Of a DNA stretch of 43,397 nucleotides, positions 16,230-24,434 are shown piece by piece. The first letter of the stretch is position 1; every line of letters starts with the position of its first letter. The notes under the pieces were generated by a model, which did no database searches, was not told the DNA's origin, and saw only the letters and a program-made list of their open reading frames with translations. Made by a program: the position numbers and the translations under genes. Source of the DNA: Desulfitobacterium sp038181555 (GTDB lineage Bacteria > Bacillota > Desulfitobacteriia > Desulfitobacteriales > Desulfitobacteriaceae); contig NZ_JBBWUA010000026.1 of assembly GCF_038181555.1 (NCBI RefSeq), positions 1-43,397 of the forward strand. Direction: 5' to 3'.

Positions 16230-16266
16230 AAAAAACACAGCATCTCTGGGCAGAGATGCTGTGTTT
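16230..16266 (-). terminator. Intrinsic terminator of the sigma-54 activator gene
   Basis: The arms ACACAGCATCTCTG and CAGAGATGCTGTGT form a long GC-containing stem, followed on the minus strand by a run of seven T. It lies about 30 bases after the activator's stop codon and insulates the activator gene from the operon control region. Confidence 0.85.
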
Positions 16267-16297
16267 GCGTAAGCAATTTGCTATTATACTTAGCAAG

Positions 16298-18409
16298 CTA
16301 TTTGATATTATACTTAGCAAGCTTTTTGTAAAGAACTGAACGGTGAATTCCTAGTATTCGAGCCGCATGAACTTTGTTTCCCTGAACACTAATCAAAGTC
16401 TTCTGGATAATTTCTCGTTCAGCCTCCTGTAAAGTATATTCTAAGGTATGTTCTTCTTTGAAGGACAACGAGTCTACGAAACCAGGCAAAGCAAGATGCT
16501 TAGGCTGAATCAAGGGTTCATCACAAATGACAATCGCTCGTTCTAAGATATTTTCCAGCTCTCGAATGTTGCCTGGCCAATCATAAGAACATAAATGAGC
16601 AAGACTTTCGGGAGTGTAACCTTGAATGTCTGTTCCCAGTCGTTTATTCACCTTTTCAATTAGGCTATTGGAAATTAACCCGATGTCTTCCTTGCGCTCT
16701 CTTAAAGGCGGCAGCTCAATTGATAAGACATTAAGTCGATAATAGAGATCAAGCCGAAATTCGTGTTCCATGACCATTCTCCGGAGATCTCTATTCGTAG
16801 CCGCAATAATCCGGACATCAACTTTGATCGGCTCAGTCCCACCTAAACGTTCTAATTCTCGTTCTTGCAATACCCGTAAGAGTTTGGCCTGCATGACTAT
16901 GGACATATCGCCGATCTCATCGAGGAAAATCGTCCCTTTGTCTGCAAGTTCAAATTTACCTGGTTTACCACCCTTGCGCGCCCCGGTAAATGCGCCCTCT
17001 TCGTAGCCAAATAGCTCTGATTCAAGAAGATTTTCCGGCAAGGCTGCACAATTGACTTTTATATAGGGTCCTTTACTGCGACTGCTTGATTTATGGATGG
17101 CGTGGGAAAAAACTTCTTTCCCTGTGCCGCTTTCACCAAGGATAAGTATTGTCGAGGTCGTTTGCGATGCTCGTTTGGCTAAGGCTTTTGCCTTTTTCAT
17201 GGCTTGACTCTCACCAATGATGTCATCAAAAGCAAATTTGGAGGAATGAAGCTTGCCGAATTCTTCTTTGTAGTAGGCTAAATTTTCTTCGAGTCTCATG
17301 ACTTTCTTGGCAAATGTTTTGGCAATCTCCATGTTCTTAAATAAGGTTTTTGCCAAGGCACCGACAACTTTACCCTCCCGTTCGATGGGAACACTCATAA
17401 TAATGAAATCGCGATCGTTAATGTGCCAGGTTTCCGCAAATTGAGCCTTACCTGATTTTAAAATTTGCGGAAGATTGGAGTTCTGACTAATAGCTTGTAT
17501 TTTCTTGCCAATGACTTCCTTTGCTTCTAGCCCCATGACATCTAAGAAGAATTGATTCATCAAAATGACCGTTTCCTGATCATCAATAACGACCATTCCT
17601 TCGTAGGAATTCTCAACAACGGCTTCTAAGGTTGCCATAAGTTTTTCGTTGGAGCTTAAACGATGTGTTACTGCTTCCAGCTCTGTGATGTCTTTGAATA
17701 CAGCGACTGCTCCAAGTACTTTCTCCCCAAGGATGATGGGTAAAAAATCCGCATTTGTGTTCAGCTCTCCATATGTCAAGCGGACACCTCGATGCTCTCG
17801 GCCCGATACCAGTGCTTGATAGGTTAAGGATTCAGGGAAAAAGTCCTTGATGGGTTTGCCAAGCACTTCTTCAGCATGGAAACTCAAGGTCTTTTCTGCT
17901 GATGGATTGTAAAAAATTATTCGTCCATTAGCATCAATGGCCACAACGGCGTTATGAACCAATTGAATGATCTGGTTAATATAATAGTCTAGGTCTTTTA
18001 ATAGATCGAGCATTATATTCAAGTTGTCCTGTAATTTTAATTCCCCTCGAAATTGTCCATCTTGGCGAATCACATAAGCAGCAGGCCATTGTTTACTGAT
18101 GACATGACCAAGATTGAAGAGAAGACCATTTTCTTCAAAGAGCAACCACTCTGTTTGTCTAATCAGGGAGTCTACGGAAGCGTCAGGGTCATAAACACCC
18201 TTGGCAAAGGAATCAAGAATGTCCGCAGCCTCAAGAACTCCTTGCATATATCCTTCATCGTTGACAATTGCAATACGACTATGGCCTTCGTTTAGAAAAA
18301 GCGCAAGAGCTTCATTCATTAAAGTTCCTTCTCGAAGAGAAAAAGGGGAAATAATTAACTTTTGACTTTCTATTAATGAAAGTCCACTTGAAACAAAGCC
18401 TTTCATCAT
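16298..18409 (-). CDS. Sigma-54-dependent activator with CBS pair, two PAS domains, AAA+ and Fis HTH
   Basis: A 703-aa enhancer-binding protein. Residues 15-130 look like a CBS-domain pair (SPFSLREGTLMNEALALFLNEGHSRIAIV), 150-255 and 270-375 like PAS domains (NAVVAIDANGRIIFYNPSAEKTL; YEGMVVIDDQETVILMNQ). Then comes the AAA+ domain with Walker A GESGTGKE, the sigma-54-contacting GAFTGA loop, Walker B TIFLDEIGD and arginine-finger region, and finally a Fis-type HTH (NKVHAARILGIHRSVLYKKL). It sits directly upstream of the operon's sigma-54 promoter and is the obvious activator of it; CBS domains often bind adenylates or similar ligands. The start ATG 18409 follows GAGG by six bases; a GTG four codons upstream lacks spacing. 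Confidence 0.93.
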   Translation of the reverse strand: MMKGFVSSGLSLIESQKLIISPFSLREGTLMNEALALFLNEGHSRIAIVNDEGYMQGVLEAADILDSFAKGVYDPDASVDSLIRQTEWLLFEENGLLFNLGHVISKQWPAAYVIRQDGQFRGELKLQDNLNIMLDLLKDLDYYINQIIQLVHNAVVAIDANGRIIFYNPSAEKTLSFHAEEVLGKPIKDFFPESLTYQALVSGREHRGVRLTYGELNTNADFLPIILGEKVLGAVAVFKDITELEAVTHRLSSNEKLMATLEAVVENSYEGMVVIDDQETVILMNQFFLDVMGLEAKEVIGKKIQAISQNSNLPQILKSGKAQFAETWHINDRDFIIMSVPIEREGKVVGALAKTLFKNMEIAKTFAKKVMRLEENLAYYKEEFGKLHSSKFAFDDIIGESQAMKKAKALAKRASQTTSTILILGESGTGKEVFSHAIHKSSSRSKGPYIKVNCAALPENLLESELFGYEEGAFTGARKGGKPGKFELADKGTIFLDEIGDMSIVMQAKLLRVLQERELERLGGTEPIKVDVRIIAATNRDLRRMVMEHEFRLDLYYRLNVLSIELPPLRERKEDIGLISNSLIEKVNKRLGTDIQGYTPESLAHLCSYDWPGNIRELENILERAIVICDEPLIQPKHLALPGFVDSLSFKEEHTLEYTLQEAEREIIQKTLISVQGNKVHAARILGIHRSVLYKKLAKYNIK

Positions 18410-18445
18410 GCTGCACCTCACAATTTGCTACCCTGAATTATTCTG

Positions 18446-18474
18446 TATTTATTGGCAATAGTTCGTATTGTCTA
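18446..18474 (-). promoter_or_regulatory. Possible sigma-A promoter of the activator gene
   Basis: Minus-strand TAGACA (18474-18469) and TAAATA (18451-18446) are 17 bases apart and lie about 40 bases upstream of the activator's start. The match is moderate. The rest of the 386-base gap to the lipoate ligase gene holds one terminator and nothing else recognisable. Confidence 0.4.
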
Positions 18475-18641
18475 AATTTTCTGTATTCAAACGCAAAATC
18501 CTGCTTTTCATCTTATAATAAATATTTATAATCTGGCCCTTAGCCTTTTTTGCTTCAGATTGTCCCGTGTTTGTCCCCTGCATAATATCCGGCGAGTGCA
18601 AAGGGCATCTTTCTCAAATATTATCTTTAAATAAAAATAAA

Positions 18642-18668
18642 CTACTGCTTAAACGATATAAGCAGTAG
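18642..18668 (-). terminator. Intrinsic terminator of the dsdA-lplA operon
   Basis: CTACTGCTTA and TAAGCAGTAG form a perfect 10-bp stem with a 7-base loop; on the minus strand it is followed by TTTATTTTTATTT. It lies about 130 bases after the stop of the lipoate ligase gene. Confidence 0.75.
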
Positions 18669-18795
18669 CAATACATCTTTTATGGAATTTCTTTTGTGCG
18701 AAAAAATACCGGTTACAAAATATCAAAATATGTTTTTCTGGTAGGAGCCGGAAAGGCTTGGTTTAGCGTTTCTGTCTACCCCTTCCCTATAGCAC

Positions 18796-19803
18796 TTAAA
18801 CAGCCTTAACTTTATCCTTAAGCCAATTCTTCATATCTTCGATAACCGATTGATCTGACCCTTGGACCATGACCGCCTCTAAGGTAAGGGCTAGTTCCTC
18901 GCCGTTAAAAGATTTGCCAAGGAAACAATCACTGATTTCCTGAATAAGCGCAGCATTCATAGCATCGGAGTAAATTGTAGACTCCGTGATACACCCCTTG
19001 TTTAGTCTTAAGCCCAGTTCGATGCCGCCCCAAGGAAAACGAGTTTCAATAACTAAATCAAATTGCGGTGTTTTCCCATAGCGCCATTCCCATGAAGCGT
19101 ACTTTTCATAGAGTGACATTAGATCAATATCCGTATCTTTAACCAATACAGGTTCTGAACATTCCCCATAAAGGCCTTGGAAGCTTTCGCAAAGTTTTCC
19201 TTTCATTTGATCGATGGATAGATCCGGCACATAGTTGCGCAGGTTGGTGATCCGAGACTGGACAGATTCCACCCCTTTTGCGGCCATTTTCTCCTTAGAT
19301 ACTTGCAGGTATTTTCCTACTTTCTCACCATCGACATGGACGAGAACGGTACCATGATGATAGGCTTTGTCTTTTTCAAAATAAAAGGCATTGCCGGAGA
19401 ATTTCTTCCCATCGACGGTCAAATCATTACGACCGGTGAACTCGGCCTGTATACCCAGACCTTTGACTCCCTCTAGAATCACTTGCAGTTGCTTATGTAA
19501 ATCATAAAGGTCACGGTCCATAATAAAAGTAAAGTTGAGATTGCCCAGGTCATGGAAAACGGCACCTCCTCCGGAAAGGCGGCGAGCAAGCTTTCCTCCA
19601 TCTTCTTCTAGAGCTGTGCAGCGACATTCTTTCCAAGGGTTTTGATTTCTCCCGATCACCACAGTATTTTGGTTTTGCCAAAGATAGAGAATAATTTGGT
19701 TTTTCTCTACTTTATGCAGAAGATATTCTTCTAAGGCTAAATTATGCCAAGGATCAAAGGAGTCGGAGAACACGATTTGCGTCTTCGGGGATTGGTGGGA
19801 CAT
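18796..19803 (-). CDS. lplA: Lipoate-protein ligase A
   Basis: A 335-aa ligase with the lipoate-binding motifs RRLSGGGAVFHDLGNLNFTF (about residues 75-95), the catalytic Lys block DGKKFSGNAFY, and HHGTVLV, followed by a C-terminal accessory domain as in LplA of about 330 residues. It adenylates scavenged lipoate and attaches it to lipoyl domains such as GcvH or 2-oxoacid dehydrogenase E2. No lipoyl protein is encoded in the window. ATG 19803 is used because GAGAGG lies nine bases before it; the ATG at 19812 directly abuts that site. It follows the D-serine dehydratase gene by about 30 bases. Confidence 0.92.
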   Translation of the reverse strand: MSHQSPKTQIVFSDSFDPWHNLALEEYLLHKVEKNQIILYLWQNQNTVVIGRNQNPWKECRCTALEEDGGKLARRLSGGGAVFHDLGNLNFTFIMDRDLYDLHKQLQVILEGVKGLGIQAEFTGRNDLTVDGKKFSGNAFYFEKDKAYHHGTVLVHVDGEKVGKYLQVSKEKMAAKGVESVQSRITNLRNYVPDLSIDQMKGKLCESFQGLYGECSEPVLVKDTDIDLMSLYEKYASWEWRYGKTPQFDLVIETRFPWGGIELGLRLNKGCITESTIYSDAMNAALIQEISDCFLGKSFNGEELALTLEAVMVQGSDQSVIEDMKNWLKDKVKAV

Positions 19804-19834
19804 GGGTACCATCCTCTCTTTTAGTAAATTTATC

Positions 19835-21214
19835 CTATTTCCCTCGCGTGAGATAACCCCTCATTACTTCTTCTGGGACAAGATTGCCACCTGTCGCCCA
19901 AATAATATGGGTAGCTTTTTTTAGCTTATCCTCCAGGTGATGATCTTTAAGATATTGCATACCTACGGTACTCTGCAAGAGCCGAGCCGGACCAGCCATT
20001 CCGGCCAAAGCCGAGGGTTCACATTGTATGCCTTGAGTATCATGAAGAGCCTGTAGCAGACAAAAAAGCTCATCATCTTGGATTGTGTAAGCTCCGCTGA
20101 GTAAGACTTCCATCAGCTTACCCACGAAACGAGAAGCTCTGCCTACAGCCAATCCATCAGCTTCGGTCTTGTTATCCAGTCCGATGTCTTGAACAGCAAT
20201 TTGATCGTGCCGCCCTGTCGCCAACCCTAAAAGCATACAGGGAGAATGGGTCGGTTCAGCAAAGAAACAGTGGACATTTTCTCCAAAAGCTTCCTTTAAG
20301 CCAAAAGCTATTCCTCCCGGTCCACCGCCCACCCCGCAGGGCAAATAAACAAAAAGGGGATGATTAGAATCTACCCAAAGGTTTAATTCTTCGAGCTGGT
20401 GCTTAAGCCTCCGCCCAGCAACTGCATAGCCTAAAAATAAGTCCTTGGAGCACTCATCATCAACAAAATGGCAACAGGGGTCTTCTTTAGCTTGCTTGCG
20501 ACCTTCTTCTACCGCCTTACTATAATCAAAAGCGTATTCAATAACCTCAACACCTTCAGAACGCAAACGTTCTTTTTTCCATTCCTTAGCATCGGCAGAC
20601 ATATGGACTGTGACTTTAAAGCCCAGTTTAGAACCCATCACCCCGATACTTAATCCAAGATTTCCTGTGGAGCCCACAGCAATCGTATGGGTGGAAAAAA
20701 ACTCCCTAAAAGAAGGATCAGCTAAGATAGAATAATCGTTTTCTGTGGTGAGTAGCCCTTCTTTTAGGGTGAGTTCTTCCGCAAGCTTAAGGACTTCATA
20801 TATCCCACCTCGTGCCTTGATGGATCCGGAAATCGGCAGATGACTGTCACATTTAAGCCATAGATTACCCCGGATCTGAACGCCAAAACGGGATTCTAAA
20901 TATCTCTGCATGTTTTCAATTGGAACAAGACTGGACTCGATTAAGCCCCCATTTGGCCTAGTCTCGGGAAAAACTTTAGCAAGATAGGGTGCAAAACGCT
21001 GTAGCCTTTTCTCCGCAGCAAGGATTTCCTTGGCAGACATCATAGCTTGTCGACTACGATTATTCTGGGCTGTTCCATATTGCGTATTGATCCAAAAAGT
21101 CTCACGAGCTGCCATTAAATCTTGCATAATAGGAATATGGCACAGGAGATCAGAGTCTTTGGTACCAGGTCCTTGCTTACGCAAACTAACTGCCTCCTTG
21201 GTACGTGTACGCAC
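19835..21214 (-). CDS. dsdA: D-serine ammonia-lyase
   Basis: A 459-aa fold-type II PLP enzyme. SGSIKARGGIYEV holds the PLP lysine, AVGSTGNLGLSIG is the phosphate- or substrate-binding loop, and PCGVGGGPGGIAFG the glycine-rich phosphate-binding loop; these match the DsdA family rather than threonine dehydratases. It converts D-serine to pyruvate and ammonia. The start is GTG 21214, seven bases after AAGGA; there is an extended -10 promoter about 40 bases upstream. It is the first gene of a two-gene unit with lplA, and no dsdC-type regulator or D-serine transporter lies next to it. Confidence 0.9.
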   Translation of the reverse strand: MRTRTKEAVSLRKQGPGTKDSDLLCHIPIMQDLMAARETFWINTQYGTAQNNRSRQAMMSAKEILAAEKRLQRFAPYLAKVFPETRPNGGLIESSLVPIENMQRYLESRFGVQIRGNLWLKCDSHLPISGSIKARGGIYEVLKLAEELTLKEGLLTTENDYSILADPSFREFFSTHTIAVGSTGNLGLSIGVMGSKLGFKVTVHMSADAKEWKKERLRSEGVEVIEYAFDYSKAVEEGRKQAKEDPCCHFVDDECSKDLFLGYAVAGRRLKHQLEELNLWVDSNHPLFVYLPCGVGGGPGGIAFGLKEAFGENVHCFFAEPTHSPCMLLGLATGRHDQIAVQDIGLDNKTEADGLAVGRASRFVGKLMEVLLSGAYTIQDDELFCLLQALHDTQGIQCEPSALAGMAGPARLLQSTVGMQYLKDHHLEDKLKKATHIIWATGGNLVPEEVMRGYLTRGK

Positions 21215-21252
21215 CTGTTTTTCCTTGAATGCACCTTAATCAGTCACACTAT

Positions 21253-21261
21253 ATTATAGCA
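21253..21261 (-). promoter_or_regulatory. Extended -10 promoter of dsdA-lplA
   Basis: On the minus strand TGC-TATAAT is a perfect extended -10 element about 40 bases upstream of the dsdA start. No good -35 is visible 17 bases above it. Confidence 0.5.
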
Positions 21262-21321
21262 AAAGAGATTTGTTTTTTCGCTATGGAAAATTACGACTCA
21301 TAAAGTCACAGCAAAGCCTGG

Positions 21322-21357
21322 AACAATAAAAACAGACTAGGTTTATACCCTAATCTG
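21322..21357 (-). terminator. Intrinsic terminator of the DUF6544-like gene
   Basis: On the minus strand CAGATTAGG and CCTAGTCTG (one G-T pair) enclose a 7-base loop, followed by TTTTTATTGTT. It lies about 30 bases beyond the stop of the gene at 21387. Confidence 0.75.
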
Positions 21358-21386
21358 CTTCAACTCAGGCACGCATATATTCTTTA

Positions 21387-22259
21387 CTATATAGATTTTA
21401 TCTTCTTATACTTTTCAGGCATATTATATTCTAACTCTTTTACCTCAAAATGGTACCAATGAAAATCACCCGTATCAAGCTTCCAGATGAGTTCCCCTCG
21501 TGAGGGTACCTTGATTCCATTGAACTCTTGATATTCTTGGATAACGCATGACCAAGTCTCTAAACGGTATTCACCTTCAAACTCGCCATAACGTTTGGCT
21601 TCAAAGTTAAGGGGCTCTCCTTGCTCATTGAAGGTAAAGATCCCGGAAGCCGTGACTCCTCCATAGGTCATGGTGGCTTTAGCCGAAGTATCATTGATTT
21701 CTTCCCATTGGATATAGTCATTTAAAGCAGCCGAGGGAGACCACATTATCTCAGCAAGATATCGTAACAGCGTCCCTTGATCAATTTCTTTCCCTCGGCC
21801 ATCAGCTACAGTAAACAAAGAAAGCGCTTTAATAAGCATATGTCCACGACCATCGATATATAGATCTCTTCCGGATATGTGGAAGAAGGGCGCCATTTTT
21901 ATATCAGCATACCAAATAAACCCAGGATCATCGATTCTAAAGTATTGTTCTACCTGACCCTTCATCCATGCCTGTTCTTGCTTGAGCCTTAAGGTTATGT
22001 CCTGCCTTGTTCTCGTAGCGATAGCTCGTTCTTTACCGACAATATGGGATTGCCGAAGCCAATTCTGTACAGGCAGGGGGAGTCCTTCTAGATCCGAAGG
22101 TTGTACTGTCCCACCTGGGTTCTCTATCCCCTCATAAAACTGAGTGACTTCTTCCGAAACCATTTGCTTAAACTGAATTTTGGCAATGACTGTAATGACA
22201 GCAAAAACGGCCACAATAAGCACTATCACCAGTAAAATTATCATTAATACTTTTCCCAC
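21387..22259 (-). CDS. Membrane-anchored DUF6544/DUF6920-like protein
   Basis: About 290 aa: one N-terminal membrane helix (VLMIILLVIVLIVAVFAVITVIA) and a long extracytoplasmic domain with PLPVQNWLR, the WMKGQVEQYFRIDDPGFIWYADI stretch, MWSPSAALNDYIQWEEI and MTYGGVTASGIFTFNEQGEP. This resembles the uncharacterised DUF6544/DUF6920 group, with a lipoprotein-carrier-like beta-rich feel. The exact family number is from memory, and no function is known. The start is uncertain: GTG 22259 lies 11 bases after GGGAGG, while a TTG at 22292 would extend the frame by 11 codons without a site. It stands alone between two terminators. Confidence 0.7.
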   Translation of the reverse strand: MGKVLMIILLVIVLIVAVFAVITVIAKIQFKQMVSEEVTQFYEGIENPGGTVQPSDLEGLPLPVQNWLRQSHIVGKERAIATRTRQDITLRLKQEQAWMKGQVEQYFRIDDPGFIWYADIKMAPFFHISGRDLYIDGRGHMLIKALSLFTVADGRGKEIDQGTLLRYLAEIMWSPSAALNDYIQWEEINDTSAKATMTYGGVTASGIFTFNEQGEPLNFEAKRYGEFEGEYRLETWSCVIQEYQEFNGIKVPSRGELIWKLDTGDFHWYHFEVKELEYNMPEKYKKIKSI

Positions 22260-22364
22260 TGCGGAGTCTACCTCCCTTACTATTGGCTTCAAGCTTAATC
22301 TCGCATATGAGTCAGCGCTTAATCAGCAAATTGGCAAACATGCTCAAATAATCACAAGCTATGG

Positions 22365-22393
22365 AGGGTAAGCGGCTTTGTGCCACTTACCCT
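22365..22393. terminator. Hairpin downstream of rsgA
   Basis: AGGGTAAG and CTTACCCT flank an inner GGC/GCC pair and a 5-base loop. It begins 13 bases beyond the rsgA stop. There is no T-run on either side, so termination may be weak or factor-dependent. Confidence 0.5.
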
Positions 22394-22405
22394 AAACACT
22401 TTAAA

Positions 22406-23500
22406 TCAATATTTATTCCGATAGTGCTCTTTGATCTGTTGATTGATTTTCTTCCATTTCTTCTTTTCTTCAAGCCGCTCATAGAGATTGGTTTTACGCA
22501 CGATATACTGAGACTCTCGTTGCAGCTTTTTGAAGCTAGTGTAGCGCTCTTGACTTAGGCTACCAGCGCTGATGGCTTGTAGTATCGCACAGCCCGGTTC
22601 TCCATCATGTTGGCAATCAGAAAATCGACAGCGCTCAGCATAACCAAAGATATCTTCAAAGGCTTCACTTAAACCTTCTCCTGTACCATAGAGTTGAAGC
22701 TCACGCATACCCGGGGTATCAATCAATACCCCTCCCTGAGGTAAAAGGAAAAGTTCTCGTGAAGTGGTTGTGTGGCGTCCTCGACTATCATTTTCTCGAA
22801 CCGTTTGGGTTTCCTGCACCTCTTGCCCTAAGAGATGATTAACAAGTGTTGACTTCCCAGCTCCGGACGATCCGAGCAAGGCAATCGTATCACCCGGTCG
22901 TACATAGTCTGTTATTTCCTCGATCCCATCTCCCGTTAAACAACTTATCGAGAAAATAGTTACCCCCGGGGCCGCCTCTTCTACTTGACGGATTTTGCTT
23001 TGAACATCATTACATAGATCCGTCTTACTCAAAACCAAAACTGGAGTTGCTCCACTTTCCCAAGCTAGGGTAAGATAGCGTTCGATTCTTCGCACATTAA
23101 AATCCATATTTAGAGCATTGACGAGAAAAACTTTATCAATATTCGTGGCGATAATCTGTTCATCTGTGGTCTTGCCGGCAACCTTACGGGAGAATTTACT
23201 CTTTCTAGGCAGTATACCTTGAATCAGTGCTTCTTCGGAGCCTATGGATGCAGATGTCTCCGGAGAACCAAGGATAACCCAATCCCCTACGGCCGGAAAA
23301 TCGCGACGCTCCATGGCTGAATAACGCATTTTTCCTGATACACTTGCCCATACTTCACCCGATGGTATCCCTACCTTAAATCGATTGCGATACTCTGCTA
23401 ATACACGGCCTGCTTGGAAGCCGTTTGCTAAATAGGGTTGGAATTGTTCTTGCAGACAATCATTCCAACCAAGTTCTTTAAGATCCAATTTACAAATCAG
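22406..23500 (-). CDS. rsgA: Ribosome small subunit-dependent GTPase RsgA (long form)
   Basis: A circularly permuted GTPase: OB-fold N-domain, then G4 LSKTDL, G5 SCLTG, G1 GSSGAGKST, switch region SRGRHTTTSREL, G3 DTPGM and a zinc site CRFSDCQHDGEPGC, ending in a Lys-rich helix. It matures the 30S subunit. The length of 360-364 aa fits the longer RsgA form. The start is odd. The only good site, AAGGAGGG (23508-23515), is six bases before a CTG at 23500, giving M-ICKLDLKELGWND; the nearest standard start, TTG 23488, is 18 bases from it. Upstream in the same frame, after a UGA, is a 25-codon ORF with its own site and promoter. Confidence 0.9.
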   Translation of the reverse strand: MICKLDLKELGWNDCLQEQFQPYLANGFQAGRVLAEYRNRFKVGIPSGEVWASVSGKMRYSAMERRDFPAVGDWVILGSPETSASIGSEEALIQGILPRKSKFSRKVAGKTTDEQIIATNIDKVFLVNALNMDFNVRRIERYLTLAWESGATPVLVLSKTDLCNDVQSKIRQVEEAAPGVTIFSISCLTGDGIEEITDYVRPGDTIALLGSSGAGKSTLVNHLLGQEVQETQTVRENDSRGRHTTTSRELFLLPQGGVLIDTPGMRELQLYGTGEGLSEAFEDIFGYAERCRFSDCQHDGEPGCAILQAISAGSLSQERYTSFKKLQRESQYIVRKTNLYERLEEKKKWKKINQQIKEHYRNKY

Positions 23501-23507
23501 ATGGAAC

Positions 23508-23515
23508 CCTCCTTG
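23508..23515 (-). promoter_or_regulatory. Ribosome binding site pointing to a CTG start of rsgA
   Basis: AAGGAGGG on the minus strand is an ideal Shine-Dalgarno sequence. Six bases follow before CTG 23500, while the TTG at 23488 is 18 bases away, beyond the normal range. Confidence 0.6.
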
Positions 23516-23554
23516 ACGTAGTGTGTCACGGAAGTCCCGTTTTAGATGAGAGTG

Positions 23555-23632
23555 TCAACTAAACATAGGTCTTTCGTGACGTTGACAAAATTGAATTAAT
23601 CTAGCTACAATGACCGACTCTTTATTTTCCAT
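23555..23632 (-). CDS. 25-aa ORF in the rsgA leader (possible leader peptide)
   Basis: ATG 23632 is preceded by GAGAGGTG at seven bases and by a good promoter at 23666-23693. The 25 codons (MENKESVIVARLIQF, then a Cys, Gln, Arg, His stretch) end at TGA 23555-23557. The frame is the same as that of rsgA, and no other stop occurs between this TGA and the GTPase. I recognise no family. It could be a leader peptide, an N-terminal extension reached by UGA readthrough, or a decayed start of the gene. Confidence 0.4.
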   Translation of the reverse strand: MENKESVIVARLIQFCQRHERPMFS

Positions 23633-23665
23633 AATTCAACACCTCTCAATCTGTAATCTACACAT

Positions 23666-23693
23666 ATTATACAATTGTTGGTAACAAAATCAA
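23666..23693 (-). promoter_or_regulatory. Sigma-A promoter for the leader ORF and rsgA
   Basis: On the minus strand TTGATT (23693-23688) and TATAAT (23671-23666) are 16 bases apart. The promoter lies about 35 bases upstream of the leader ORF start and right after the terminator of the floA operon. Confidence 0.65.
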
Positions 23694-23695
23694 CC

Positions 23696-23733
23696 ATAAA
23701 AAATCGCCAGAGTTTCTTACGACTCTGGCGATT
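23696..23733 (-). terminator. Intrinsic terminator of the floA operon
   Basis: AATCGCCAGAGT and ACTCTGGCGATT form a 12-bp stem, followed on the minus strand by TTTTTT. It lies 27 bases after the stop of the repeat-protein gene. Confidence 0.85.
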
Positions 23734-23759
23734 ACCTTGCTATTTAGAATGCTTTTCTA

Positions 23760-24419
23760 TTAGGCTCTTCTTTTATAGGCCAATTTGCTATGTGCCCGGG
23801 GTTTGCCCAGCACTTCAGCCCAGATAACACCCTGGATCAGTGGGTTTACAGCCTGGCTAGGAAAAGCAAATCCAGCCTGTTGTTGAGGATAGCCGACATT
23901 GGATATTTGCTTGCCTACCAATTCAAGTTGTGGCTTCTTTGCCCCAGCGACGCCCAAGTTACCCTCTCTACCGCTTGTTCCCTCATTACCTAAAGCACCT
24001 TCCCTACTGGTACTGCCTTCATTGCCACTTGTTCCCTCGACACCCCATGAACCTTCAGCACTCAAGTAATCCTCACTGGGTCTACCTTCGGTGCCGTATC
24101 CCTCTGTCCCGGAAGTTCCTTCACTATCATACCTTTGGGAGGAGGTTGGATAACGCTTGGTCGTAGAGGTTCGGGAGGAGGTGTCTGTTTGCACTTCCTT
24201 AGGGAATAATTCTCGTTCTAATTCCTCAAACATCTCTCGCCATTGTGGGCGGCTTTGCTTGGTTTCCTGCTGAGAGGAGGTAGGACGACTATTTTGGGGA
24301 CCGTTCTGTGGTCGATTATAGGGTGGACGGCGGTTTTGTGGTTTCTTCTGGTTCGTGCCAAAGATCGTGGATGCTGCGTAGATGAATATGATAATGGGTA
24401 ACCAAGAAAAAAAATCCAT
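23760..24419 (-). CDS. Membrane-anchored protein with EG-x-x-G-x hexapeptide repeats, downstream of floA
   Basis: A 219-aa protein in four parts: an N-terminal hydrophobic helix (WLPIIIFIYAASTIFG); a Pro/Asn/Gln-rich linker; a low-complexity repeat region near residues 98-160 built on a six-residue period EG-x-x-G-x (EGTSGT, EGYGT, EGSWGV, EGTSGN, EGALGN, EGTSGR, EGNLGV); and a conserved-looking tail, NPLIQGVIWAEVLGKPRA. I do not recognise a family. It begins 15 bases after floA, with GGTGAGG before its ATG, and ends at a terminator, so it is the last gene of the DUF1836-nfeD-floA operon and a candidate FloA-linked membrane protein. Confidence 0.75.
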   Translation of the reverse strand: MDFFSWLPIIIFIYAASTIFGTNQKKPQNRRPPYNRPQNGPQNSRPTSSQQETKQSRPQWREMFEELERELFPKEVQTDTSSRTSTTKRYPTSSQRYDSEGTSGTEGYGTEGRPSEDYLSAEGSWGVEGTSGNEGSTSREGALGNEGTSGREGNLGVAGAKKPQLELVGKQISNVGYPQQQAGFAFPSQAVNPLIQGVIWAEVLGKPRAHSKLAYKRRA

Positions 24420-24434
24420 TAAGTCCTCACCGCC

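Noticed and set aside
18532..18551. Possible plus-strand sigma-54 promoter (TGG...TTGC)
   Set aside because: The GG to GC spacing is several bases too long and no gene follows on that strand.
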